Part shown: piece by piece, positions 9,301-16,949 of the stretch
Position numbering within the stretch: the first letter of the stretch is position 1
Layout of the letters: every line of letters starts with the position of its first letter
Origin: Acetobacter senegalensis
GTDB lineage: Bacteria; Pseudomonadota; Alphaproteobacteria; Acetobacterales; Acetobacteraceae
Reading direction: 5' to 3'
DNA: 35,659 nucleotides
NCBI RefSeq assembly: GCF_001580995.1
Contig: NZ_LHZU01000111.1
Span: forward strand, 1 to 35,659
Program-made: the position numbers and the translations under genes
Notes under the pieces: model-generated
Database searches by the model: none
The model's input: only the letters and a program-made list of their open reading frames with translations
Told to the model about the DNA's origin: nothing

Positions 9301-9396
9301 GTGCCTCTTCACATGCCCTATTCAAGGCTAGTGTGGATTTTGCATGATCCTGTAAAATTTCAGCAGGTCAGGCCAGACAACCATTCTTCCCGATAA
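6370..9396 (+). CDS. Two-domain glycosyltransferase (GT2 plus GT4-like)
   Basis: Predicted cytoplasmic enzyme of polysaccharide or glycan assembly, 1008 residues. Residues 1-365 have no recognised fold. A GT2 domain spans about 370-610: VVIIPVYNG start, VINDAS, NLGFPASVNKGM, the DxD-like LNSD at 456-459 and GYGEENDF at 558-564. A GT4-like domain spans about 645-990, with GILGAISTEKGF and LPSIWPETWSYV including the family Glu. Within it Cys760, 773, 781 and 784 (FCPQ, YCGEP, VCQSC) could bind zinc. Two active domains suggest addition of two successive sugars. ATGs at 6370, 6376 and 6388 compete and none has a strong ribosome site; the nearby promoter favours 6370. Base composition is more AT-rich than the downstream genes, hinting at transfer. 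No sugar-nucleotide genes adjoin it, so the substrate is unknown. Confidence 0.82.
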   Translation: MLMNESMQILPQFVLRVLRSVLYPLKSDFPLLRELSFESEKDKDSFRAILYHCEYLQRSHPSDGRITMVIGCTRLLLNIPTASEALELLNTRAPSRVCATLLLCVRAHFQTWSLAKDELSRYLSQYVPLPHPVFSSLAKTITCHNQYEGWASLSLTGKLVLTDYTSLSTKNVSLIIDKETFSLASLVYVREGPEIRITLPENWKTARSITLESPDRKYIGTVFNIDNFLKIDGFVEATETYLKGWARYRSEPERPVKLHITAQSSKTHTSDRSTLYRQIKVTTCPTKLFDIKNLSGEACLPPFSHPLNNISFSEKILSVTTETGVQLYGSPLHYNILAEQAVLYAHASREAFPALYKKRANPSQNSIRKVVVIIPVYNGFETTRLCLQQVLRHNPDNAHVIVINDASPNEDIVHFLNSLPENEYFSILHNERNLGFPASVNKGMRQREAGEDVILLNSDTIVSENWISQLQKAVYSKENIGTATPLSNNATIFSYPDKGGKNPFPTIEECEELNRIMMQSWQGELPEVPTAHGFCMYIKSECLESVGLFRDDIFAQGYGEENDFSRRATALGWRHVACLGTYVGHAESQSFSHVKTDLMGRNLGIMNDVHKGYDQIVRNWQLKDPLLFYRRRLDLARFRKHYGFQKSVFLIAHDREGGILRHIGHRSIDYVKYGYVSFTLKPDRLENGKKIWRLDSVLQQHFPNLIIPQSLSAFRHLAEHLNCQKIEIHSYIGNGLENILHLSQIGLPYDVYIHDYSWFCPQITLTQDSGTYCGEPSETVCQSCLKERGSKTGEYSAIPVLRQKSAAILEHAEQVIAPSQDTAQRLRRYFSAPINVIPWEILPDLREITFPVLPASQKRIIGILGAISTEKGFYQILALARFIAQNAFPIEFVLIGYSCNDNALLETGVVKITGKYKEFEIKHFIEKFRIDWFFLPSIWPETWSYVLTQLWMVEKPVIVYDIGAPAERIRQAGGGLIVPLHMPYSRLVWILHDPVKFQQVRPDNHSSR

Positions 9397-9421
9397 CCGT
9401 TTTTTCTGGCAGAGAAAACGG
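9397..9421. terminator. Hairpin between convergent genes
   Basis: CCGTTTT/AAAACGG (7 bp) continued by TCT/AGA inside lies directly after the glycosyltransferase stop and 22 bp past the end of the convergent phosphatase gene. It could terminate transcripts from both sides. It lacks a long T run, so its strength is uncertain. Confidence 0.45.
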
Positions 9422-9442
9422 AACCTCAAAGATATGCCCGCC

Positions 9443-10042
9443 TCACGCCTCTATCACGGAAAGAGACCACGCATGCTGTTCCGCCTCCCCCGGCTTGAGC
9501 CAGAGCGGAGTGGCGTTCGGCAGACGGACATTGGCAGGAAGGTTCATGGCCGCACGCAATGAACGAAACAATGCGCCATGAGCCACAATAAGGGGAACGC
9601 CACCATTGTCCGTTGCCCGGTTTACAGCATCAACCGCTCTGGCTCTAAGCTGAGCGAACGGTTCTGCCCCCTGCGGGGTATAGTCGCCAGCAATCCAGCT
9701 ATCATACCAGTCCCCCATGGGCATACCTTCCTGCTCACCAAAGCAGACTTCTTCCAATCCTGCGTCCGTTTCCAGCGGAAGGGCGTCAAAGCCGTTGGCA
9801 ATGAGCCCTTCCCTTACAATGGCAGCGGTCTGGAATGCCCTGTCCAGTGGTGAACTGACGATATGCGTAAACGCGGGGTAACGGCGCACGCCCGTTTCAA
9901 ACAGCTTGACCGCCGCTTCAGCCTGGGAAATCCCCGTCTCGTTCAAGGGCACATCTGTGCGCCCCTGAGAAAGACCTTCCCGATTCCAGTCAGTCTGACC
10001 GTGACGGAGATACCAGTATGGGCGGAGGCTAAGCTGAGGCAT
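9443..10042 (-). CDS. Histidine phosphatase family protein (phosphoglycerate-mutase-like)
   Basis: Small cytoplasmic phosphatase of about 199 residues. The catalytic RHG motif is at residues 13-15 (WYLRHGQTDWNREGLSQGR), with the phosphate-pocket segment NETGISQA, the acid residue region LEEVCFGEQEG and the second catalytic His in IVAHGALFRSLR. The substrate cannot be told from sequence; relatives act on phosphoglycerate, sugar phosphates or cobalamin intermediates. The ATG at 10042 begins 5 nt after the prs stop. A TTG nine bases upstream overlaps prs and is less likely. It is almost certainly co-transcribed with prs and may be translated by coupling. Confidence 0.85.
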   Translation of the reverse strand: MPQLSLRPYWYLRHGQTDWNREGLSQGRTDVPLNETGISQAEAAVKLFETGVRRYPAFTHIVSSPLDRAFQTAAIVREGLIANGFDALPLETDAGLEEVCFGEQEGMPMGDWYDSWIAGDYTPQGAEPFAQLRARAVDAVNRATDNGGVPLIVAHGALFRSLRAAMNLPANVRLPNATPLWLKPGEAEQHAWSLSVIEA

Positions 10043-10047
10043 GGTTC

Positions 10048-10980
10048 TCAATCAAAAAGGGAGGAAACGGAGCTTTCATCAGACACGGCCCGCATGGCCC
10101 GTGCCAGCAGACCGGCAATTGTAATCTGGCGGATATTGGCCGCCGCCTTCACACTTTCCGTCGCCTTGATGCTGTCCGTCAATGTCAACATTTCAATGCA
10201 GGAATTGCTGATCCGCTCAACCGCGCTGCCGGTCAGCACACCGTGCGTCACGTAAGCACCGACAGACGCCGCACCGTTATTGAAAATGGCCTGCGCAGCA
10301 TTGCACAGTGAGCCGCCACTATCGACAATATCATCCACCAGCAGGCAGTGACGGCCTTTGACATCCCCAATCACGTTCATGACTTCAGACACACCTGCCC
10401 GCTCACGACGTTTGTCGATGATGGCGAGATCCGTATTCAGGCGCTGGGCAAGCTGGCGGGCACGCACCACGCCCCCAACATCCGGGGAGACGATCATGAG
10501 GTCACGGTCGCCATAGCGTTCCTTGATATCCCGCACGAACAGGGGCGCGGCGTAGAGGTTATCTACCGGAATATCAAAGAAGCCCTGAATCTGCATGGCG
10601 TGCAGGTCCAGCGTCAGCACACGGTTGGCCCCGGCTTCCACCAGCAGGTTGGCGACCAGCTTGGCGCTGATAGGCGTGCGAGGGCCGGATTTACGATCCT
10701 GCCGGGCATACCCGAAATAGGGCATGACAGCCGTGATACGGCGGGCTGATCCGCGGCGCAGAGCGTCCAGCATGATCAGCAGTTCCATCAGATTGTCATT
10801 GGTAGGGGTGCAGGTGCTCTGCACCACGAAGACATCTTCACCCCGTACATTTTCATGAATTTCGACAAACACTTCCATATCGGCAAACCGGCGGACGGTC
10901 ACATTGCACAGAGGCATGCCAAGCTCGGTAGCAACTGCCTCGGCCAGCGGCAGATTGCTGTTACAGGCGACGATCTTCAT
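10048..10980 (-). CDS. prs: Ribose-phosphate pyrophosphokinase (PRPP synthetase)
   Basis: Makes phosphoribosyl pyrophosphate from ribose 5-phosphate and ATP for nucleotide, histidine and tryptophan synthesis. At 310 residues it has the standard class I length. It shows the N-terminal NxxLAExVATELG region with [12 protein letters not shown], the [23 protein letters not shown] flexible loop (about 86-107), the metal-binding [11 protein letters not shown] (His127) and the PRPP-binding loop DDIVDSGG (216-223). All catalytic features look intact. It heads a two-gene minus-strand unit with the histidine phosphatase. Confidence 0.97.
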   Translation of the reverse strand: MKIVACNSNLPLAEAVATELGMPLCNVTVRRFADMEVFVEIHENVRGEDVFVVQSTCTPTNDNLMELLIMLDALRRGSARRITAVMPYFGYARQDRKSGPRTPISAKLVANLLVEAGANRVLTLDLHAMQIQGFFDIPVDNLYAAPLFVRDIKERYGDRDLMIVSPDVGGVVRARQLAQRLNTDLAIIDKRRERAGVSEVMNVIGDVKGRHCLLVDDIVDSGGSLCNAAQAIFNNGAASVGAYVTHGVLTGSAVERISNSCIEMLTLTDSIKATESVKAAANIRQITIAGLLARAMRAVSDESSVSSLFD

Positions 10981-11176
10981 GGTACGGATGGTTCCCGGTA
11001 TTATCAGGGTTGGCAGATGGGCGGTGAGTCGTGGGGGGGTTTAGCAACCGATGCCTCACTTGTCATCCATCTAGCGCGCTCCCCAGACCACCCCTCCGCA
11101 TACCGTGGCAAAAAAGCCCTTCCTCCGCCCCCGCTCTTGCACTGACAGGCACTGTTCTCTATCGCCATACCTTATC

Positions 11177-12052
11177 ATGGATACCATGCAAAACTCCCCC
11201 CCAGCAGACGGAGCGGCCCCCCTGAGCCGCCCTGAGCCCGTGCTCCATCTTGTTCCTGAAAAAGGCGTCTCCTATTTCAGACATGCATGGCAGGATCTGG
11301 TTGATGGTCTGAAACAGGCCAGACTGGGGTGCACGCTGGGCTGGCTGGATATCAAGCTGCGGTATCGGGGGTCCATCCTTGGGCCATTCTGGCTGACGGC
11401 ATCCACCGCCATCATGATTGCCGCCATGGGGGTGCTTTACGCATACCTTATGCGGATGGATGTCCATGAATATCTTCCCTTCCTCACCTTCTCTCTCGTG
11501 TTGTGGGGGTTCGCCAGCAGCACGCTACAGGAGGGGTGCCGCACCTTTACATCCGCAGCGGGGCTGATCCATTCCGCCCGCATGCCTTATACCCTGCATG
11601 TGCTGCGTGCCACCGTGCGCAACTGGCTGACCGTTGCACATAATATTCCGGTCGTTGCCGTGGTCTTCCTGTGGTTCCACGTCACACCTGCCTGGTCCTG
11701 GACGCTGCCTATTGCCTTGGTGGTATGGGTTCTTGACAGTTTTATCGCCACCTTGCTTCTGGCCATCCTGGGCGCACGTTTTCGGGATGTTCCTCCCATT
11801 GTGGCAAGCACCATGCAGATTCTGTTCTTTGTCACGCCTGTACTCTGGAAACCTGCGTTGATGTCCATTGGTCAGAACTGGCTGTTACTGGACCCCATGT
11901 TCCCCCTGATGGAAATTCTACGCGCCCCCCTTACCGGCGATGTTCTGAAAGCCGCCATATGGCCCGCCGCGCTAGGGTGGTCCGCCGGGCTGGCTGTTCT
12001 GACCTTCCTGCTGTTTGCCCGCATGCGGGCGCGTCTGGCCTATTGGGTGTAA
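11177..12052 (+). CDS. ABC-2 type permease of a polysaccharide exporter
   Basis: Inner-membrane subunit of an ABC exporter of the Wzm/KpsM/TagG type. It is about 291 residues with roughly six membrane helices. The conserved N-terminal cytoplasmic stretch reads DLVDGLKQARLGCTLGWLDIKLRYRGSILGPFW, which closely fits the family signature (W.DIK.RYR.S.LGP.W). Later features are LLLAILGARFRDVPPIV and FFVTPVLWKP, also family hallmarks. The start is uncertain: ATGs at 11105, 11177 and 11186 are possible and none has a strong ribosome site; 11177 gives the usual N-terminal length. One base separates it from the ATPase gene. The exported glycan is unknown, since no export-linked transferase adjoins it. 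Confidence 0.88.
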   Translation: MDTMQNSPPADGAAPLSRPEPVLHLVPEKGVSYFRHAWQDLVDGLKQARLGCTLGWLDIKLRYRGSILGPFWLTASTAIMIAAMGVLYAYLMRMDVHEYLPFLTFSLVLWGFASSTLQEGCRTFTSAAGLIHSARMPYTLHVLRATVRNWLTVAHNIPVVAVVFLWFHVTPAWSWTLPIALVVWVLDSFIATLLLAILGARFRDVPPIVASTMQILFFVTPVLWKPALMSIGQNWLLLDPMFPLMEILRAPLTGDVLKAAIWPAALGWSAGLAVLTFLLFARMRARLAYWV

Positions 12053-12053
12053 A

Positions 12054-12866
12054 ATGGCAGGCATTACAGTTCAGGATCTGGACGTTTCCTTCCCCCTTTA
12101 CCATGGAACAGCCCGCAGTTTGCGCAAGACAATGCAGGCCTCTCTGGGTAGCCGCTTCATGCAGGACCGTCGGGACCGTGTGGTGGTACAGGCCCTGCGG
12201 GACATCTCCTTCACGCTTAACCCCGGAGACAGACTGGGTCTGGTAGGCGGAAATGGCGCAGGCAAAACCACTTTGCTGCGCGCGCTGGCGGGGATTTATG
12301 AACCCGTCAAGGGAAGCGTAACGGTAGAAGGCAATATCGGCACACTTCTTGACCCTTCTCTGGGCATGAACAACGAATTGACAGGGCGTGAGAACATTCA
12401 CCTTCGCGGCATGTTCGCCGGGCTGTCAAAATCGCAGATTCAGACCGTAGAGGAAGATGTAGAGGCCTTTGCCGGGCTTGGCTCCTTTATGGACCTTCCC
12501 GTGCAGACCTACAGCTCCGGCATGATGGTCCGGCTCTCCTTTGGTCTGGCCACCGCCATCATGCCGGATGTGCTGCTGATGGATGAATGGTTCATGGCGG
12601 GAGACGCCTCATTTCGTCAGCGTGCCCGTTCCCGTCTGGAAACTCTGGTCTCCAAAGCCGATATTCTGGTGCTCTCCAGCCACATGGCGGATGTCATGGC
12701 TGAATGGTGCAACCGTCTGATCTGGCTGGATGGCGGTAAGATCAAAATGGATGGGCCAACAGAAGACGTGCTGGAAGCATATCTCGGCACGCCCATTGCC
12801 CCGAACCCTGAGGAAGACGCACTGCCACAGCCCGACCCGGCAGCCATCGTGGCATCTGACGAATAA
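12054..12866 (+). CDS. ABC transporter ATPase of a polysaccharide exporter
   Basis: ATP-binding partner of the preceding permease, 270 residues. Walker A GGNGAGKTT at 65-73, the DPSLGMNNELTGRENIHLRG segment characteristic of the Wzt/KpsT/TagH branch, signature YSSGM at 153-157, Walker B DVLLMDE at 172-178 and the switch His210 in SSH. There is no C-terminal glycan-binding domain of the long Wzt type; instead a short acidic and Pro-rich tail follows residue 245. The start is the ATG one base after the permease stop. An upstream in-frame start at 12015 would overlap the permease and lacks support. Confidence 0.92.
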   Translation: MAGITVQDLDVSFPLYHGTARSLRKTMQASLGSRFMQDRRDRVVVQALRDISFTLNPGDRLGLVGGNGAGKTTLLRALAGIYEPVKGSVTVEGNIGTLLDPSLGMNNELTGRENIHLRGMFAGLSKSQIQTVEEDVEAFAGLGSFMDLPVQTYSSGMMVRLSFGLATAIMPDVLLMDEWFMAGDASFRQRARSRLETLVSKADILVLSSHMADVMAEWCNRLIWLDGGKIKMDGPTEDVLEAYLGTPIAPNPEEDALPQPDPAAIVASDE

Positions 12867-13023
12867 GTAAGAAAAGACGTTACACCCTTTCTCCACTTGT
12901 GTCTGAAGGCACTTTTCTGGGTTGGTATGACGGCTTTCTCTTTCCCCCATTCGCAGGAATGAAGGGACATGACATAATACAAGACTCGTCACGATTGCCT
13001 GCGGGCGCTGGAACGGAGTACGC

Positions 13024-14523
13024 ATGCCCCAGAAAGACCCGCCATCCAGACAAAAGGCCTGTTTTATTACGGGCAGCATCATGCGGCATGTTCTGGTTAT
13101 GGCTGGCACCGGGGCCATTGGGCTGATGGCCGTTTTTGCCGTTGATATGCTCAACATGGTCTATATCGCGCATCTCGGCCAGACAGCCCTGACGGCTGCA
13201 ATAGGCTTTGCCGGTGCGGTGATCGGATTGCAGATTGCCGTGGCCATTGGGCTGACCATTGGCATCAGCGCAGCAACGGGCCGGGAAATCGGAGCAGGCC
13301 GGCATGAAGATGCGCGTCAGATTGCCTCCTCCGCCTTGGCTGTCATGCTCATGCTCACCACCCTACTGGGGTTGGGCACCATGATTGCGGCGCACCCCAT
13401 TCTTTCCCTGTTTGGCGCGCGCGGCGATGCCCTGGCTTACGCCACGAGCTATCTGCAAACTGTCAGTCCGTTTCTACCGCTTATCTGCACCGGGATGGGG
13501 TGTTCCGCCCTGATGCGCGTGGTGGGTGATGCCAAAGGCTCCATGCACATCACCCTTCTGGGGGCGGTGGTTGCCGCCATTCTGGACCCGATCATGATTT
13601 TCGGGCTGCATGAAGGATTGACCGGGGCCGCCATCAGTACCGTGATCTCCCGTCTTGTTGTCGCCTCAGCCGGTGTGCGTGGGGCATTGCGGCATGACAT
13701 GATCACATGGCCTACTTTCTCCCGCATTGCGCGGGATACCCGGCATGTGGGCTCCATTGCCATGCCCGCTATTCTCACCAACCTCGCAACCCCGGTTGGT
13801 GGGGTTTACGTGACGGAATCCATGGCGCGGTTCGGTCTGGAAGCCGTGGGCGGACAAGCCTCCATAGAACGCACGGTGCCGGTGCTGTTTTCGCTTGTTT
13901 TTGCGCTGACAGGCTCCATTGGGCCGATCATGGCGCAAAACATGGGTGCGGAGTTGTACCACCGGGTGCGGGAGACGCTGGGGGCGGCCCTGAAACTGGT
14001 CATCCTCAGTATCGGGCTCACATGGGTCATTCTGGCAGCCATGCAGAATTATGTGGTGGGGGTCTTCAATGCCCATGGTGATGCCGCGATGCTGATCCAT
14101 CTGTTCTGCTCCCTGACCATTGGCAGTTACCTGTTTGTGGGCATGCTGTTTGTAGCCAATGCTGCGTTCAACAACCTTGGTTTTCCGCTGTATTCCACGG
14201 CTTTCAACTGGGGGCGGGCCACGCTGGGCACCATTCCCTTTGTGGGGTTTGGCACCCGTTTCGGGCCAGCAGGCGTGCAGATCGGGCAGGCGGCTGGTGT
14301 GATTGTGTTTGGCACCCTGGCGGTCTTGACCGCGTTTCGTGTTACGCGGACACTCACCGGGCCTGTTACTGCCAGCGAGCCGGGAACAGTTCCGGCTTCA
14401 GATATCCCGACCGTAAGTGCCGAAGCCGCCATGGCAGAACTGGACGAACTGAACAACACACCTGAACTGTGTGAACCAGACGGGGATCAGCCTTATGTCC
14501 AAACTGACAACCGAAGAACGTAA
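13024..14523 (+). CDS. MATE family efflux transporter
   Basis: Inner-membrane, cation-coupled multidrug or metabolite exporter, 499 residues with about 12 hydrophobic helices arranged as two similar halves. Recognisable MATE segments are the N-terminal MAGTGAIGLMAVFAVDMLNMVYIAHLGQTALTA, where a conserved Asp lies in the first helix, and LDPIMIFG in the middle of the first half. GGAG sits 7 nt before the ATG. The C-terminal 50 residues are acidic and hydrophilic. The next small gene overlaps its 3' end by 29 bp, suggesting an operon. Substrate unknown. Confidence 0.9.
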   Translation: MPQKDPPSRQKACFITGSIMRHVLVMAGTGAIGLMAVFAVDMLNMVYIAHLGQTALTAAIGFAGAVIGLQIAVAIGLTIGISAATGREIGAGRHEDARQIASSALAVMLMLTTLLGLGTMIAAHPILSLFGARGDALAYATSYLQTVSPFLPLICTGMGCSALMRVVGDAKGSMHITLLGAVVAAILDPIMIFGLHEGLTGAAISTVISRLVVASAGVRGALRHDMITWPTFSRIARDTRHVGSIAMPAILTNLATPVGGVYVTESMARFGLEAVGGQASIERTVPVLFSLVFALTGSIGPIMAQNMGAELYHRVRETLGAALKLVILSIGLTWVILAAMQNYVVGVFNAHGDAAMLIHLFCSLTIGSYLFVGMLFVANAAFNNLGFPLYSTAFNWGRATLGTIPFVGFGTRFGPAGVQIGQAAGVIVFGTLAVLTAFRVTRTLTGPVTASEPGTVPASDIPTVSAEAAMAELDELNNTPELCEPDGDQPYVQTDNRRT

Positions 14524-14704
14524 CGCCCTGCCGGATGACGCGTTTGCCCTGCCGGGCCGACGTTACCCGATACCCGATGCCTCTCACGCCCGCGATGCGC
14601 TGGCCCGTGCCAGTGAAATGCTCCACCGCGGCACGCTGACACAGGAAGAGTATGACACCATCCATCGCAAGGCCGAGGACGTGCTACGCCGTGAAAGGAT
14701 GTAA
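14495..14704 (+). CDS. Small DUF6582-like protein
   Basis: A 69-residue, charged, soluble protein. MSKLTTEERNALPDDAFALP, followed by GRRYPIPDASHARDALARA, closely resembles the short module found in phage-related and bacterial proteins annotated DUF6582 (K.L...R..LP...FALPG.RRYPI.D..HAR.ALAR). The C-terminal part is helical and rich in Arg and Glu. GGGGAT precedes the ATG at a suitable distance; a GTG eight codons upstream is less likely. It starts inside the end of the MATE gene. Function unknown. Confidence 0.7.
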   Translation: MSKLTTEERNALPDDAFALPGRRYPIPDASHARDALARASEMLHRGTLTQEEYDTIHRKAEDVLRRERM

Positions 14705-14712
14705 ATCCTTTC
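14693..14712 (+). repeat. Perfect hairpin across a stop codon
   Basis: GAAAGGAT and ATCCTTTC form an 8-bp stem with a 4-nt loop that contains the TAA of the small DUF6582-like gene. No T run follows, so it is a poor terminator. It may instead stabilise the upstream message or reduce readthrough to the next gene. Confidence 0.35.
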
Positions 14713-14773
14713 CGTACAGGAACACAGCCATGGGCTCTGGCGCCAGAACTGAGCTCGTGGCATCTGTCCTGCC

Positions 14774-15385
14774 ATGTCTGACGTAACAGCCCCTGCCCGC
14801 CCGTCCCTGCTGAACCGCCTTTATGCTGCGGTGCTGAAGCACGCCGCCAGCCCATATGCGCCGCTATGGCTGGCGGCGCTGGCGTTTTCAGAGGCCAGTT
14901 TCTTCCCTCTGCCACCAGAAACGCTGCTGGTGCCCATGGTCCTTGCGCAGCGCCAGCAGGCCTGGCGTTACGCTGCCATCTGCACTGTAGCCAGTGTGGC
15001 AGGCGGGATTCTGGGGTGGATGATCGGGGCCATGTTGCTGGACTATCTGGCCATGCCCATTATGCGCTTTTACCACGCCGAGCACACCCTGCTAAACCTG
15101 CAGGAAAAATTCCGGCAGTGGGGCGTATGGATTGTTCTGTTCAAGGGGCTCACCCCTATCCCCTACAAGTTTGTCACCATCGCCAGTGGCATGGCCCATT
15201 TTGCTCTGGGCCCGTTCATTATCGCCAGCGCCATTACCCGTGGCCTTCGGTTTTTTCTGGTGGCGGCCCTTCTGCGCAGGTTTGGTCCCCCCATCCAGGC
15301 CTTTATTGAAACACGCCTGCCCTTGGTGATGGGCGTTTTTGCCGTTCTTCTGATAGGCGGGATTCTGGCGCTTCGTTATCTGTAA
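14774..15385 (+). CDS. YqaA family membrane protein (VTT/DedA-like)
   Basis: A 203-residue integral inner-membrane protein of the SNARE-associated/VTT superfamily. It contains SEASFFPLPPETLLVPMVLA, a re-entrant-loop type motif, VASVAGGILGWMIGA, and the FKGLTPIPYKFVTIASG loop that marks the YqaA branch. About four to five hydrophobic segments are visible. Relatives of this superfamily take part in lipid scrambling and membrane homeostasis; the exact role here is unknown. It follows the small DUF6582-like gene by 69 bp and no strong ribosome site is visible. Confidence 0.88.
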   Translation: MSDVTAPARPSLLNRLYAAVLKHAASPYAPLWLAALAFSEASFFPLPPETLLVPMVLAQRQQAWRYAAICTVASVAGGILGWMIGAMLLDYLAMPIMRFYHAEHTLLNLQEKFRQWGVWIVLFKGLTPIPYKFVTIASGMAHFALGPFIIASAITRGLRFFLVAALLRRFGPPIQAFIETRLPLVMGVFAVLLIGGILALRYL

Positions 15386-15518
15386 CCTCTGCCCCCGCTG
15401 CTCCTACGCCGTCCGCACAGCAGCCCGGCACCGCCCGCAACTTGCAGGACAGCCCGGAGCGGGGCAAAACATCCGACAAAACTGAACCACCACGCCAGAA
15501 GGCAAGGGAGATCACCAC

Positions 15519-16523
15519 ATGCCATCCCAGATTGCTGTTGTTACCGGTGCCGGAGCAGGCATTGGCCGCGCCGCCGCCCGTGCACTGGGCCGTGCAGGGT
15601 TTGACGTTGCCCTTCTGGGCCGTAATGAGGACCGCCTGAAAGATACCGCGCGGGATCTGGCGGCGCATTCCATCCGCACCCTTGTCATTCCCGTGGATGT
15701 TGCGGATGCAGATGCCGTTGCCAAAGCGGCTGACCGGGTAGAGAGCGAGCTTGGCCCGATTACCGCATGGGCCAACTGTGCCGGGGCTACGGTTGTCGGG
15801 CAGGTGGCCACCCTCTCCCCGCAGGATATTCGCCGCGCCACGGAAGTAACGTATCTGGGCAGCGTCAACGGCACTCTTGCGGCACTTGAACGCATGCGTC
15901 GCCGCGGGCATGGAGCCATTATCAATCTTGATCTGGCACCACCCCTGCGTGGCCTGCCTCTACAGGCTGTGGAAAATGGATCACGCGCCGCGCTGCGAGG
16001 CTTTTGTGAAAGCCTGCGCCCAGAATTGTTGCATGATGCCGATCGGATTCGGATTGTGATGGTGGATCTCCCCTCCATCAACACCCCGCATTATGGATGG
16101 ACCCGCAACACCACCGGCAAACGCCTGAAGCCTGTTGGCCCCGTGTATGAGCCGGAAGTAGCAGCGGAAGCCATTTGTCGGGCGGCCTTTACCACCAGCC
16201 GTTCCATCTCCATTGGGCCAAGCACCACTTTTGCCGCCATCTGGAGCCTTCTTGGGCCGGGCTGCCGGGAAAAGCGCATGGCGGACCAAGGCTATAAAGC
16301 CCAGCTTGAAAAAACCTGTGCTGATACAGACGCCAAGGATGATCTGTTTGAAAGCGTACCTGGCGCATTTTCAGCGCATGGGGCTTTTGATGCCAAGTCA
16401 CGCAGGCTGGACAGCCCGCTTTCCTTCTTTGTGACATCCAGCGCACGTGCCGGCATTGCGGGCGCATTGCTGGCAGCCGGGCTGACAGGACTGATTTCCC
16501 ATATCCGCTCCGGCCGCAAGTAA
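15519..16523 (+). CDS. SDR family protein with degenerate catalytic triad
   Basis: Rossmann-fold protein of 334 residues. The cofactor site is intact (VTGAGAGIG near residues 8-16, and NCAG in place of NNAG). The closest group I recognise is the long SDR type with LP.INTP..GWTRN and PVYEPEVAAEAI after the core. The catalytic residues are gone: the Ser position is Leu139, the Tyr position is Glu152 and the Lys position is Arg156 within LQAVENGSRAALRGF. This suggests a nucleotide-binding pseudoenzyme or a much altered chemistry. The C-terminus ends in a hydrophobic segment (AGIAGALLAAGLTGLI) that may anchor it in the membrane. GGGAG before the ATG supports the start. The frame is intact, so it is not a simple pseudogene. 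Confidence 0.82.
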   Translation: MPSQIAVVTGAGAGIGRAAARALGRAGFDVALLGRNEDRLKDTARDLAAHSIRTLVIPVDVADADAVAKAADRVESELGPITAWANCAGATVVGQVATLSPQDIRRATEVTYLGSVNGTLAALERMRRRGHGAIINLDLAPPLRGLPLQAVENGSRAALRGFCESLRPELLHDADRIRIVMVDLPSINTPHYGWTRNTTGKRLKPVGPVYEPEVAAEAICRAAFTTSRSISIGPSTTFAAIWSLLGPGCREKRMADQGYKAQLEKTCADTDAKDDLFESVPGAFSAHGAFDAKSRRLDSPLSFFVTSSARAGIAGALLAAGLTGLISHIRSGRK

Positions 16524-16949
16524 GAGTGGCCTTTTTTACCCCCTTTTGAATAGTGGGGCAGAGATACCCGGAAAATCCTCCGGGTTAATTTGTTGGGCGG
16601 TTATGGACCTGAACAGGTTGATATTTTCGGTCTCCAGAACCGCTTTCAGCCCGTGAACCCGTGCCCCAGCGTTTCCTATACCCCCTTGTCCGCATGTCCC
16701 GTTCTTAAAAAACGGGATCTGTTTTCCGCTGTCATTGCCACTGGATGAACGGAAACCGCTTTCTGTCTTTCTCTGCTGAGCAGCCATCAGGCAACCAATA
16801 GACCGGAGCAGGGTTTCTACTCTTTGAACTGAACATCGGAACCGCTTTTCTTTATCCATTATGCGTCATGGCAAATATCTGTCTGTTTTGAACTTATGGA
16901 TGAAGAAGAAGAACAGTTCTGGCCACGCACCATGCCCACGGGAGAGCCT
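16524..16949. other. Intergenic region without a supported gene
   Basis: The one long frame, minus strand 16536-16859, shows no domain and no clear ribosome site. A short 6-bp hairpin CCCGTT/AACGGG lies near 16698-16716. A GGAGAG ribosome site just before 16950 belongs to the next gene. Confidence 0.4.

Noticed and set aside
16536..16859. A 107-codon minus-strand frame between the SDR and YbaY-META genes
   Set aside because: No domain or ribosome site, and it faces into the end of the SDR gene. Kept as intergenic.
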